Positions 12,979-23,841 of a DNA stretch of 64,000 bases are shown here, one piece after another. Below the pieces are notes generated by a model that did not search any database, was not told the DNA's origin, and worked only from the letters and a program-made list of their open reading frames with translations. Source of the stretch: Nocardia asteroides (GTDB lineage Bacteria > Actinomycetota > Actinomycetes > Mycobacteriales > Mycobacteriaceae); the NCBI RefSeq assembly GCF_021183625.1, contig NZ_CP089214.1:5146001-5210000 (forward strand). Direction: 5' to 3'. Position numbers and translations under genes: made by a program. Position 1 is the stretch's first letter. Each line of letters opens with the position of its first letter.

Positions 12979-13464
12979 CTAATTCGTGACATTCGCCTTG
13001 GGCTGCACCAACTCGATCAGCACACCCCCGGCATCCTTCGGATGGATGAAGTTGATGCGGGAATCCGCCGTTCCGCGGCGCGGCTCGCTGTACAGCAAAC
13101 GCACCCCGCGATCGCGGAGATGGGTCGACACAGCCTCGATGTCGGTGACCCGATAGGCGAGCTGTTGCAGGCCGGGGCCACTGCGATCGATGAACTTCGC
13201 GATGGTCGAATTCTCGTCCAGCGGGGCCAGCAGTTGGACGGCGGTGGCGCCCGCCGGTGCGTTCGGCAGCGAGAGCATCGCCTCGTGCACACCCTGCGCC
13301 TCGTTCACCTCCCGGTGGGTCTCGATCATGCCGAGGTGCTCGGCGTACCAGGCGACGGCGGTGTCCAGATCGGGGACGGCGATGCCCGCGTGGTCGATCG
13401 CGACGACGTAGTCGCCGGGGACGATCGCTGCGGGCGTGGTGGCGGATTCGGTTACGTTGCTCAC
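12979..13464 (-). CDS. Methylmalonyl-CoA epimerase
   Basis: Interconverts (2R)- and (2S)-methylmalonyl-CoA in propionyl-CoA catabolism. The 161-residue protein has the two-repeat VOC fold. Metal ligands expected in the family are visible: His in AIDHAGIAV, Gln in VQLLAPL, His in INFIHPKD and Glu in GVLIELVQP. The GTG at 13464 is chosen because ACGGTA on the plus strand (TACCGT on the coding strand) lies 7 bases upstream in the leaderless arrangement. It is divergent from the thiolase gene, the same pairing as Rv1322A/fadA4 in M. tuberculosis. Confidence 0.93.
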   Translation of the reverse strand: MSNVTESATTPAAIVPGDYVVAIDHAGIAVPDLDTAVAWYAEHLGMIETHREVNEAQGVHEAMLSLPNAPAGATAVQLLAPLDENSTIAKFIDRSGPGLQQLAYRVTDIEAVSTHLRDRGVRLLYSEPRRGTADSRINFIHPKDAGGVLIELVQPKANVTN

Positions 13465-13471
13465 GTACTCG

Positions 13472-13477
13472 ACGGTA
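13472..13477 (-). promoter_or_regulatory. -10 element for leaderless epimerase gene
   Basis: TACCGT on the minus strand, 7 bases before the GTG start at 13464, with no Shine-Dalgarno between. Confidence 0.5.
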
Positions 13478-13557
13478 GCGCGGGACCATCGATCAGGTGG
13501 TGCGGTCGTACCGGTTACCGTGGAGTACAGAACTCGACAACGAAGGTGAGGTTCGTC

Positions 13558-14745
13558 GTGACCACTTCCGTGATCGTCTCCGGAGCGCGTACCCCGGTCG
13601 GTCGGCTGCTCGGCGGACTCAAGGACTTCAGCGGCTCGGATCTCGGCGGCGTCGCCATCAAGGCGGCGCTGGAGCGCGGCGGGGTCGCACCGGAGCTGGT
13701 CGAGTACGTGATCATGGGCCAGGTGCTCACCGCGGGTGCGGGGCAGATCCCGGCCAGGCAGGCCGCGGTGGCGGGCGGCATCCCGATGAGCGTGCCCGCG
13801 CTGACCCTGAACAAGGTCTGTCTCTCCGGCATCAACGCCATCGCGCAGGCCGACCAGCTGATCAGGGCGGGCGAGTTCGAGATCGTGGTCGCCGGTGGCC
13901 AGGAGTCCATGAGCCGGGCGCCGCACATGCTGGAGAAGAGCCGCGAGGGCTTCAAGTACGGCGATGTCACGCTGCGCGACCACATGGCCTACGACGGCCT
14001 CTACGACATCTTCACCGACCAGGCGATGGGCGCGCTCACCGAGCAGCGCAACGCCGGTGACCGGCCCGACTTCGTGAGCCGCGAGGAGCAGGACGCCTTC
14101 GCGGCGGCCTCGCACCAGCGCGCCGCGGCGGCCTGGAAGAACGGGCTCTTCGACGACGAGGTGGTGCCGGTCTCGGTGCCGCAGCGCAAGGGCGACCCGC
14201 TGGTGATCGGGCAGGACGAGGGTATTCGCGCCGACACGACGGCGGAGTCGCTGGCCAAGCTGCGGCCCGCGTTCAGCAAGACCGGCACCATCACCGCGGG
14301 CAGCGCCTCGCAGATCTCCGACGGCGCGGCCGCGGTGGTCGTGATGAGCAAGGCGAAGGCGGAGGCGCTCGGGCTGGAGTGGCTGGCCGAGATCGGCGCC
14401 GCCGGCGTGGTCGCCGGGCCGGACTCGACGCTGCAGGACCAGCCGGCCGACGCCATCGTCAAGGCGTGTGCGCGCGAGGGGATCGCCCCATCGGAGCTGG
14501 ATCTGATCGAGATCAACGAGGCGTTCGCCGCGGTCGGCATCGCCTCGACCCGCAAGCTCGGGATCGACCCGGCCAAGGTGAACGTCAACGGCGGCGCCAT
14601 CGCGATCGGGCATCCGCTCGGCATGTCCGGTGCGCGCATCCTGCTGCACCTGGTGCTGGAGCTGAAGCGGCGCGGTGGCGGCGTCGGCGCCGCTGCGCTG
14701 TGCGGCGGCGGTGGCCAGGGTGACGCGCTGATCGTGCGGGTGTAG
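13558..14745 (+). CDS. Acetyl-CoA C-acetyltransferase (thiolase, FadA4-like)
   Basis: Thiolase II family enzyme, 395 residues, that condenses or cleaves acyl-CoA. The acyl-accepting Cys88 is in NKVCLSGINAI, the His motif is GGAIAIGHPLGMSGA and the second active-site Cys is in ALCGGGGQGDA. INEAFAA is also present. The GTG at 13558 has CGAAGGTGAG upstream; a GTG four codons earlier is possible. In M. tuberculosis the positional equivalent is fadA4. Biosynthetic acetoacetyl-CoA formation is the likely role, but degradative use cannot be excluded. Confidence 0.93.
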   Translation: MTTSVIVSGARTPVGRLLGGLKDFSGSDLGGVAIKAALERGGVAPELVEYVIMGQVLTAGAGQIPARQAAVAGGIPMSVPALTLNKVCLSGINAIAQADQLIRAGEFEIVVAGGQESMSRAPHMLEKSREGFKYGDVTLRDHMAYDGLYDIFTDQAMGALTEQRNAGDRPDFVSREEQDAFAAASHQRAAAAWKNGLFDDEVVPVSVPQRKGDPLVIGQDEGIRADTTAESLAKLRPAFSKTGTITAGSASQISDGAAAVVVMSKAKAEALGLEWLAEIGAAGVVAGPDSTLQDQPADAIVKACAREGIAPSELDLIEINEAFAAVGIASTRKLGIDPAKVNVNGGAIAIGHPLGMSGARILLHLVLELKRRGGGVGAAALCGGGGQGDALIVRV

Positions 14746-14823
14746 GGCCGGCGCGAGCGCGAAATTGTCCGTTGTGACCGGATCGACTACGACCCTCTGT
14801 AGTTGATCCGGCACAATGTCGGC

Positions 14824-15192
14824 ATGAATTTCTTCGATCTGCGCAGCGTCGCCGGTAGATTCCGCTTCTTCGCCGTGCTGGAGGCGCTGTCCTGGCTCGG
14901 CCTGCTCGTCGGCATGGCCTTCAAGTACATCCCGGATCCGGGCAACGAGATCGGGGTGAAGATCTTCGGCCCGATCCACGGCGCGGTCTTCGTGCTGTTC
15001 GTGCTCTCCGCGCTGCTCGCCGCCCGTGAGCTGGGCTGGAGCCTGAAAACGACGGCGCTGGCGCTGATCTCCAGCATTCCGCCGTTCTGCACCGTGCTGT
15101 TCGAGATCTGGGCCGTGCGCACCGGCAGGCTCGGCGAGCTGAGCGCGCCCGGCACCCGCGTCGGTGCGCAGGCCGACAAGGTCGCGTCGTAG
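14824..15192 (+). CDS. DUF3817 integral membrane protein
   Basis: 122 residues with three hydrophobic segments: FFAVLEALSWLGLLVGMAF, GAVFVLFVLSALLAA and ALALISSIPPFCTVLFE. This pattern is typical of DUF3817 (YdzA-like) proteins, whose function is unknown. The ATG at 14824 is preceded by CACAAT at 14812-14817, six bases away, so the gene may be leaderless. A TTG seven codons upstream is less likely. A second DUF3817 protein is encoded at 39011-39373. Confidence 0.85.
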   Translation: MNFFDLRSVAGRFRFFAVLEALSWLGLLVGMAFKYIPDPGNEIGVKIFGPIHGAVFVLFVLSALLAARELGWSLKTTALALISSIPPFCTVLFEIWAVRTGRLGELSAPGTRVGAQADKVAS

Positions 15193-15222
15193 AGCGGATG
15201 GTGACGACCGGCGGGGTCGTGA

Positions 15223-15228
15223 CAAACT
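15223..15228 (+). promoter_or_regulatory. -10 element, leaderless thioredoxin-TPR gene
   Basis: CAAACT lies 6 bases before the GTG at 15235, with no ribosome binding site. Confidence 0.4.
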
Positions 15229-15234
15229 GAATCC

Positions 15235-16149
15235 GTGACCAGACCAGCCAGTCGTCGTCCCTCGCCCGCCGTTGCCGCTGCCATGTCGGGGGCGGTCGAC
15301 CTGTCCAGCCTCAAGCAGCCTCCGGCCGGTGCCCCGGGTGCCGGCAGCGGGTCGGGCGACTATGCCGTCGGGGAAGCGGATTTCGAGAACAGGGTGCTGC
15401 GCCGCTCCACGCAGGTGCCGGTCGTGGTGGTGCTGTACTCGCAGCGCAGCCCCGGCAGCGTGGAGCTGGTGCGGCTGTTCGAGACGCTCGTCGCCGAGAG
15501 CGGCGGCGCCTGGGATCTCGCGGCCGTCGAGGCCGAGGCCAATATGCGGATCGCGCAGGCGCTGCGGGTGCAGGGGATTCCGACCGTCGTCGCCATCGCG
15601 GCCGGGCAGCCGCTCGCCGATTTCGAAGGGGTGCAGCCGGAGCCGCAGGTGCGGCAGTGGTTGACCGCGGTTGTCGATGCCGTCGCGGGCAAGCTCGAAG
15701 GCGGGGAACCGGGGGAGCCGGGGGAGCCGGAGCCGGAGGAGGATCCGCGGTTCGTGGCGGCCGAGGAGGCGCTGGAGCGGGGGGATCTCGCCGGGGCCGA
15801 GGCGGTGTACGAGGCGATCATCGCGGCGGAGCCGGAGAACGACGAGGCCAAGGGGGCGTTGCGGCAGTTGCGGTTCCTCGGGCGGGCGCAGGGGTTGTCG
15901 CCGGAGGTGCTCGCTACCGCGGACGCGAATCCCTCGGATGTGGAGGCGGCTGTTCAGGCGGCCGACTTCGAGCTTTTCAATCAGCAGCCCGAGGCGGCGT
16001 TCGAGCGGTTGATCCGCACGGTCAAGGTGACGGCTGGTGATGATCGCACTGCGGCGCGGACGCGGTTGCTCGAGCTGTTCGAGCTGTTCGACCAGGGGGA
16101 GCCGTTCGTCGTCGCCGCGCGGCGCAAGCTCGCTGCCGCCCTCTACTGA
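15235..16149 (+). CDS. Thioredoxin-fold TPR co-chaperone-like protein (CnoX type)
   Basis: 304 residues: a Pro/Gly-rich N-terminal tail, a thioredoxin fold (about 40-145), a linker of EPGEPGEPEPEED repeats, then a TPR-type helical domain (about 165-304). The usual WCGPC redox site is replaced by YSQRSPGS, so the fold has no CxxC and cannot act as a dithiol oxidoreductase. The architecture is that of E. coli CnoX/YbbN and mycobacterial Rv1324. CnoX is a holdase that protects proteins during oxidative chlorine stress and hands them to GroEL. That role is inferred here from architecture only. Confidence 0.85.
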   Translation: MTRPASRRPSPAVAAAMSGAVDLSSLKQPPAGAPGAGSGSGDYAVGEADFENRVLRRSTQVPVVVVLYSQRSPGSVELVRLFETLVAESGGAWDLAAVEAEANMRIAQALRVQGIPTVVAIAAGQPLADFEGVQPEPQVRQWLTAVVDAVAGKLEGGEPGEPGEPEPEEDPRFVAAEEALERGDLAGAEAVYEAIIAAEPENDEAKGALRQLRFLGRAQGLSPEVLATADANPSDVEAAVQAADFELFNQQPEAAFERLIRTVKVTAGDDRTAARTRLLELFELFDQGEPFVVAARRKLAAALY

Positions 16150-16212
16150 CGCTCCCGCCCTCCGGGCGGTCGCGTCACCGTGACGGTGTAACCCGGGCCC
16201 TGCGGGCCCGGA

Positions 16213-16341
16213 CCCGCCCCGCTCCGCGGAACCCGCGCCCCGCTCCGCGGAACCTACGCGCCGCTCCGCGGAACCTACGCGCCGCTCCGCGGAACCTACG
16301 CGCCGCTCCGCGGGACTCACGCGCCGCTCCGCGGAACGCCC
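16213..16341. repeat. 21-bp tandem repeat (minisatellite), about six copies
   Basis: The unit GCGCCGCTCCGCGGAACCTAC is exact at 16258-16278 and 16279-16299, with variant copies at 16300-16320 and 16321-16341. A 23-base version lies at 16235-16257 and a partial copy at 16213-16233. Every copy carries the CCGCGG palindrome. Copy number could vary between strains. Confidence 0.85.
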
Positions 16342-16419
16342 GGCGCCGGTCCGTGAACCCCGTGCGCCGCTTCGCGCGGGCGGTGCTCCGGCCCGCAGGG
16401 CCCTCGTGCTCGGTGGGGT

Positions 16420-16439
16420 TCGGGGCCGCCAGGCCCCGA
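16420..16439 (-). terminator. Hairpin downstream of glgB
   Basis: CGGGGCC and GGCCCCG pair across the loop GCCA, with one extra T-A pair. The hairpin lies about 10 bases after the glgB stop on the minus strand. It has no T tract after the stem, so it may be an actinobacterial tail-less terminator. Confidence 0.45.
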
Positions 16440-16449
16440 GAAAAACCTT

Positions 16450-20609
<4,160 letters not shown>

Positions 20610-20616
20610 GGGGATC

Positions 20617-20622
20617 AACCTA
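20617..20622 (-). promoter_or_regulatory. -10 element for leaderless glgE
   Basis: TAGGTT on the minus strand, 7 bases before the GTG at 20609. It would give glgE-glgB a promoter separate from the GNAT gene 95 bases upstream. Confidence 0.5.
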
Positions 20623-20704
20623 CCGGGTGCGTGTCGGAGTCACCGGGTACGCGCGGGGGAGGGGTTTCCGATCCCGTTGCAGACTTTCTCCGGCGCCGGT
20701 CTGT

Positions 20705-21286
20705 TCACCCGCCGCTGGGGCCGAGCGGGAGCGGCAGGACCAGGACGTCGAAGGTCGGGGCGTCCGGCCAGTTGGGACGAAGAGTGCCGGCTCGCTGCCA
20801 TCCCCAGCGACGGTATCGGGCATAGGCGCGATCGTTGTCGGGGTTCACCAGCAGCGTCGCGCGCTCCTCGTTTCGGCCGCGCAGCAGTTCGTCGTGCAGT
20901 GCTCGCGCCAGCCCGTGGCCGGTGTGCTCCACCGCGATCATGATTTCGGAGAACGCGAACGTCCGCGCCCCGTCCTCGCGGGTGAACTCGGCGAGGACGG
21001 CGCCGGCCTCGTCGAGGGTCAGCCCCTCCCACCACCCGGAGCGCTGCCCCAGCGGCCACCCCCATGCCTGCCCGACCGGCTCGCCGTCGACCGCGAGCAC
21101 CAGCAACTCGAACCCCGGCGGTCGCGCCGGGGCGGTGTAGGCGTCGAATCGCTCCATGAATGCGGCGACCTGCTTGAACGGGTCGCCGGACTCGATCGCC
21201 GCGCCTTGCGAGCGCCGGAAGATCGTCTCGACGACCTCGCGGATACCTCGGGCACCGGCAGCGTCGTAGCGCTGGAACTCACTCAT
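20705..21286 (-). CDS. GNAT family N-acetyltransferase
   Basis: 193 residues with a GNAT fold. The acetyl-CoA loop region reads IAVEHTGHGLARALHDELL, followed by the beta-6/beta-7 segment ATLLVNPDNDRAYARYRRWGW typical of the family. The substrate is unknown. The ATG at 21286 sits in ATGAGTGA, overlapping the stop of the XRE-type regulator gene by 8 bases, so the two are translated together. The upstream regulator suggests a small self-regulated accessory unit. It lies between glgE and glgP, which are neighbours in M. tuberculosis. Confidence 0.85.
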   Translation of the reverse strand: MSEFQRYDAAGARGIREVVETIFRRSQGAAIESGDPFKQVAAFMERFDAYTAPARPPGFELLVLAVDGEPVGQAWGWPLGQRSGWWEGLTLDEAGAVLAEFTREDGARTFAFSEIMIAVEHTGHGLARALHDELLRGRNEERATLLVNPDNDRAYARYRRWGWQRAGTLRPNWPDAPTFDVLVLPLPLGPSGG

Positions 21287-22586
21287 ACACATCAACTTTC
21301 GTTGTCATCAACATGTCGAACCGTTCTCCGAATTCGCCGCCGACTGCCGCTCGTACCGGGCGCAGCGCGGTCAGGGTCCGGATAGAGGAGACTTCCCGCT
21401 CCAGCGCGGCGAGCACATGAAGCCCGGCATCCGCCGCACCGGTATGGTCGCCCAGCTGTGCCCGCGCCACGCTCAGCCAGGCCAGGCTGTTCGCCCGGTT
21501 GCGGGGCCCCGCCGGCTCCGCGCACGCGACCTCGTAGAGCGAGATCGCCTGCGGCAGGTCACCGAGATCGTGGTGCGCACCCGCCTCGTGGGATCGGATC
21601 TCGGAGTGGGTGACGAAGGCCAGCCAGGGCGGGCACTCGTCGAGTGGCTCGTGTTCGACGGCGTAGTCCATCTCCCGCCACGCCATCGCTGCGGCCCTAT
21701 GGGTGCTGGCCCGGTCCCCGGCCACCCCGTGCGCGCCGGCTTCCCTGGCGGCGATCAGGGCGTGGATGCGGCCGGGCGGCTTGCGGCGCACGAGGTCGGC
21801 GGCGCGCCGGATCAGCGCCAGCCCGTAGGACGGCGAGCCGTGCCCTTTGCGGGCGAGCGCGATGGCCTGCAACGCCTCGTTCAGGCAGGCGTGCGCCAGC
21901 AGCTCGGAGTCGTCGGCGGTGGAAGCGAGCGACACCGCGTCGGTGTAGCAGCGGCGGGCGAGCGTATGCCGGTCGGAGTCGTAGGCGAGGAACCCCGCGC
22001 GCAACGCGAGATCACCGATCGCTGCCATGAGTCGGCTTCCGTCCGCCTCGCTGTAGGTGCCGTGGCGCAGCAGCGCGAGCGCGGTATCGAGCGCGGTGGC
22101 GGCGTGCTCGACCAACGGTGCCCCGCCTATCCGCTGCTCAGCCGCCCGGAGGTCTTCGGTCATTGCGGTCAGACGCGCGATCTCCGCGGCGCCGAGCCGT
22201 GGCGTGCTGGTGCCGTCCCAAGTGGGCAGGCCCGCGGCAGTGAGCGCGGCGAGCTTGCCGAAGTCACGGCGTCTCACATCGGCATCCTCCTCGATCACGG
22301 CTACAGACTGCGTAGCCGCGCTTCCAGGATGCATCGAGCGGGCGGGGCGGTGCTGGGTGAGGGCGGCGGCGAAGCGCTGCAACTGCTCGCCGGTGAGGTC
22401 GCTGAGCACGGTGTCGAGGTCCTCGGCCCGGTTCGCGCGCACGCACCTCCCGTCGACCACCCGCTCCCACTTGCGGATGGTGGGCACACCCCAGCCGAGC
22501 CGCTCGGCGAACTGCTCTTGCGTGTCGCGAAGTGCCGCTGTGCGAAGGGCTTTCACCTCGACGGAGGTCCACCGTTCGACGATCAT
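21279..22586 (-). CDS. XRE-type helix-turn-helix regulator with TPR-like domain
   Basis: 435 residues. The N-terminal HTH_3-type domain (about 1-80) contains LRDTQEQFAERLGWGVPTIRKWE. The rest is helical and resembles the tetratricopeptide sensor region of large actinobacterial XRE regulators (repeats with LARRCYTDAVSLA and HACLNEALQAIALARKGH). Such proteins often pair with small divergent gene sets, as here. The start has GGGGGAGC 4-5 bases upstream. A perfect palindrome at 22608-22621 near the promoter may be its operator. The signal it senses is unknown. Confidence 0.88.
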   Translation of the reverse strand: MIVERWTSVEVKALRTAALRDTQEQFAERLGWGVPTIRKWERVVDGRCVRANRAEDLDTVLSDLTGEQLQRFAAALTQHRPARSMHPGSAATQSVAVIEEDADVRRRDFGKLAALTAAGLPTWDGTSTPRLGAAEIARLTAMTEDLRAAEQRIGGAPLVEHAATALDTALALLRHGTYSEADGSRLMAAIGDLALRAGFLAYDSDRHTLARRCYTDAVSLASTADDSELLAHACLNEALQAIALARKGHGSPSYGLALIRRAADLVRRKPPGRIHALIAAREAGAHGVAGDRASTHRAAAMAWREMDYAVEHEPLDECPPWLAFVTHSEIRSHEAGAHHDLGDLPQAISLYEVACAEPAGPRNRANSLAWLSVARAQLGDHTGAADAGLHVLAALEREVSSIRTLTALRPVRAAVGGEFGERFDMLMTTKVDVYE

Positions 22587-22799
22587 GCGCTCCCCCTGTC
22601 AGCACCTGTCACGTCCGTGACGGAAGCGTATCGGTAGCGCATCGCCTTAGACCCTGGGTTCCGCCGTACCGGTCGATGAGTCTGAGAACGCATCCGGCGC
22701 AGGGAGGGTGCGACCGACGCCCGCCTCCGGTCCGTGCGGCCCGCCGTTCTTCGTCATCGGGCCACCGGCGCCGGGTGCTCGACGCAGCAGGGGAGAACC
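22587..22799. promoter_or_regulatory. Divergent promoter region with palindrome
   Basis: A 213-base gap between the XRE regulator gene (leftward) and a three-gene operon (rightward). It holds the perfect palindrome GTCACG-TC-CGTGAC at 22608-22621, 22 bases before the regulator start codon, and otherwise no gene I can support. It is a likely operator for the regulator, by position only. Confidence 0.5.
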
Positions 22800-23003
22800 A
22801 TGGTGAGCCAGCCGGACGATGCCGACAGATCGCGCCGCTACGACCAGCGAAGCGGGACGCGCACTTACCGGTGTACCGAGCCGCCTCCGGCGCTGCAGCG
22901 CTGGGACGCCTCGAGCCTGCTCACCCAGCACGCGGGACACGATCCAGCGCAGTGCCTGCCCTACGCCGCCGCGCTCGCGCGCCTGTCCACTCCGCTGTCG
23001 TGA
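22800..23003 (+). CDS. Small hypothetical protein, first of a three-gene operon
   Basis: 67 residues, hydrophilic, with no recognisable domain. It contains single Cys residues in TYRCTEPP and AQCLPYA, and a LLTQHAGHDPAQC stretch. The start is the ATG at 22800 with CAGGGGAGAA just upstream. It ends in GTGA, which also provides the start of the next gene, so the genes are coupled. Short proteins of this kind sit before DUF4254-type genes in Nocardia loci headed by XRE regulators, as I recall. Function unknown. Confidence 0.65.
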   Translation: MVSQPDDADRSRRYDQRSGTRTYRCTEPPPALQRWDASSLLTQHAGHDPAQCLPYAAALARLSTPLS

Positions 23004-23440
23004 CCCCGGCGCGCCCTGAGCTCCCGCACTGGCGCGAACTCACAGCGGTGTTCCGCTTCCCGCTGCGCCAGCACGACACCACGCTGCTCGAGCGAGCTCG
23101 GATGCTGGCCGCGATACACCGCGTGCGCGGTGTCTATCCGGGAGATGACGCGGTCTTCGTGACCAGCAGGACCGCGCTGCGGCGCCAGATCGCGGAATGG
23201 ATCATCGAGCACACCGGTGCCCGGCCCAGCGCCGCCGCCTCGTGCGCGGCCGTCATCGACGACATGGCCGCCGCGCACGTCACCGCGGAGCGGCTGTTGC
23301 GCACGGATCCGCCGCCGAGCGCCGAGCAACTGCACGCTGCGTGGTCCGATGTCGGCTACCTCGCTGGGCACTGGGCCGACCTGGTGGCCGAGGTGATCGA
23401 CGGACAGCCGCCGGTGCCGTGGCCGCTGGAGCGTCGGTGA
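23000..23440 (+). CDS. DUF4254-like protein
   Basis: 146 residues, all helical. The pattern LLERARMLAAIHRVR, RTALRRQIAEWIIEHTG, VIDDMAAAHVTAERLL and YLAGHWADLVAEVIDGQPPVP follows actinobacterial DUF4254 proteins as I recall them. Function unknown. The GTG start overlaps the previous stop (GTGA) and its own stop overlaps the next start (GTGA). The middle of a tightly coupled three-gene operon divergent from an XRE regulator. Confidence 0.7.
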   Translation: MTPARPELPHWRELTAVFRFPLRQHDTTLLERARMLAAIHRVRGVYPGDDAVFVTSRTALRRQIAEWIIEHTGARPSAAASCAAVIDDMAAAHVTAERLLRTDPPPSAEQLHAAWSDVGYLAGHWADLVAEVIDGQPPVPWPLERR

Positions 23441-23712
23441 TCCTGTTCGGCACTGTGGCCGCGCTGCTGCTGGCGCTGCTCGTCGTCGGGTTGTGGGACC
23501 GCTGTCGGCCCGCCCCGTCCGGCCGTCCGACCGTCGCCGACATCCAAGCACGCCTTGACGCCGAGCAGCACCGCCGATCGCGGCCGCCGACCTCGGTTGC
23601 CACCCGCGCTGACGCGCCGGTCGCCTGGACGGCGTGCGGCTCCGTAGCTGAGCAGAACGGTGCCTTCGGGAGTTCTTTCGTGACCGGATCGATCGAAAAT
23701 GAGGGGAGTTGA
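23437..23712 (+). CDS. Small single-pass membrane protein
   Basis: 91 residues. One N-terminal transmembrane helix (ILFGTVAALLLALLVVGLW) is followed by a short basic cytoplasmic tail with a helix (VADIQARLDAEQHRRSR). The GTG overlaps the stop of the DUF4254-like gene. It ends the three-gene cassette; 129 bases follow before glgP. Function unknown; it may anchor the cassette products at the membrane. Confidence 0.65.
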   Translation: MILFGTVAALLLALLVVGLWDRCRPAPSGRPTVADIQARLDAEQHRRSRPPTSVATRADAPVAWTACGSVAEQNGAFGSSFVTGSIENEGS

Positions 23713-23828
23713 GCGGTTGGCCGAAGAATGTGGCGCTGACCATACGGCTCGTCCGGCTTCGATGAATCGCCACGTCAGAGCCATCCGTGAAGCTCCTTCC
23801 GTGTCCTGTCGATTCCCCTTGATCCGTG

Positions 23829-23834
23829 TAGGGT
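23829..23834 (+). promoter_or_regulatory. -10 element for leaderless glgP
   Basis: TAGGGT lies 7 bases before the GTG at 23842, without a Shine-Dalgarno. Confidence 0.5.
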
Positions 23835-23841
23835 TCCGCCC

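Larger units (their letters stand above)
16150..16449. other. Convergent intergenic region with hairpins and minisatellite
   Basis: No gene is seen. Two GC hairpins follow the rightward gene: CCGCCC-TCC-GGGCGG at 16155-16169 and CCGGGCCC-TGC-GGGCCCGG at 16193-16211. Then comes a 21-bp tandem repeat (16213-16341), and finally a hairpin serving glgB (16420-16439). The composition is extremely GC-rich apart from the last 15 bases. Confidence 0.8.

Noticed and set aside
12979..16320. A very long minus-strand frame (over 1100 codons)
   Set aside because: Only its 3' end is the epimerase. The rest is antisense to the thiolase, DUF3817 and thioredoxin-TPR genes and reads as repetitive Arg/His/Gly-rich sequence typical of GC-rich shadow frames.
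16213..16341. A CRISPR-like repeat array
   Set aside because: The 21-base units are head to tail with no unique spacers and there are no cas genes.
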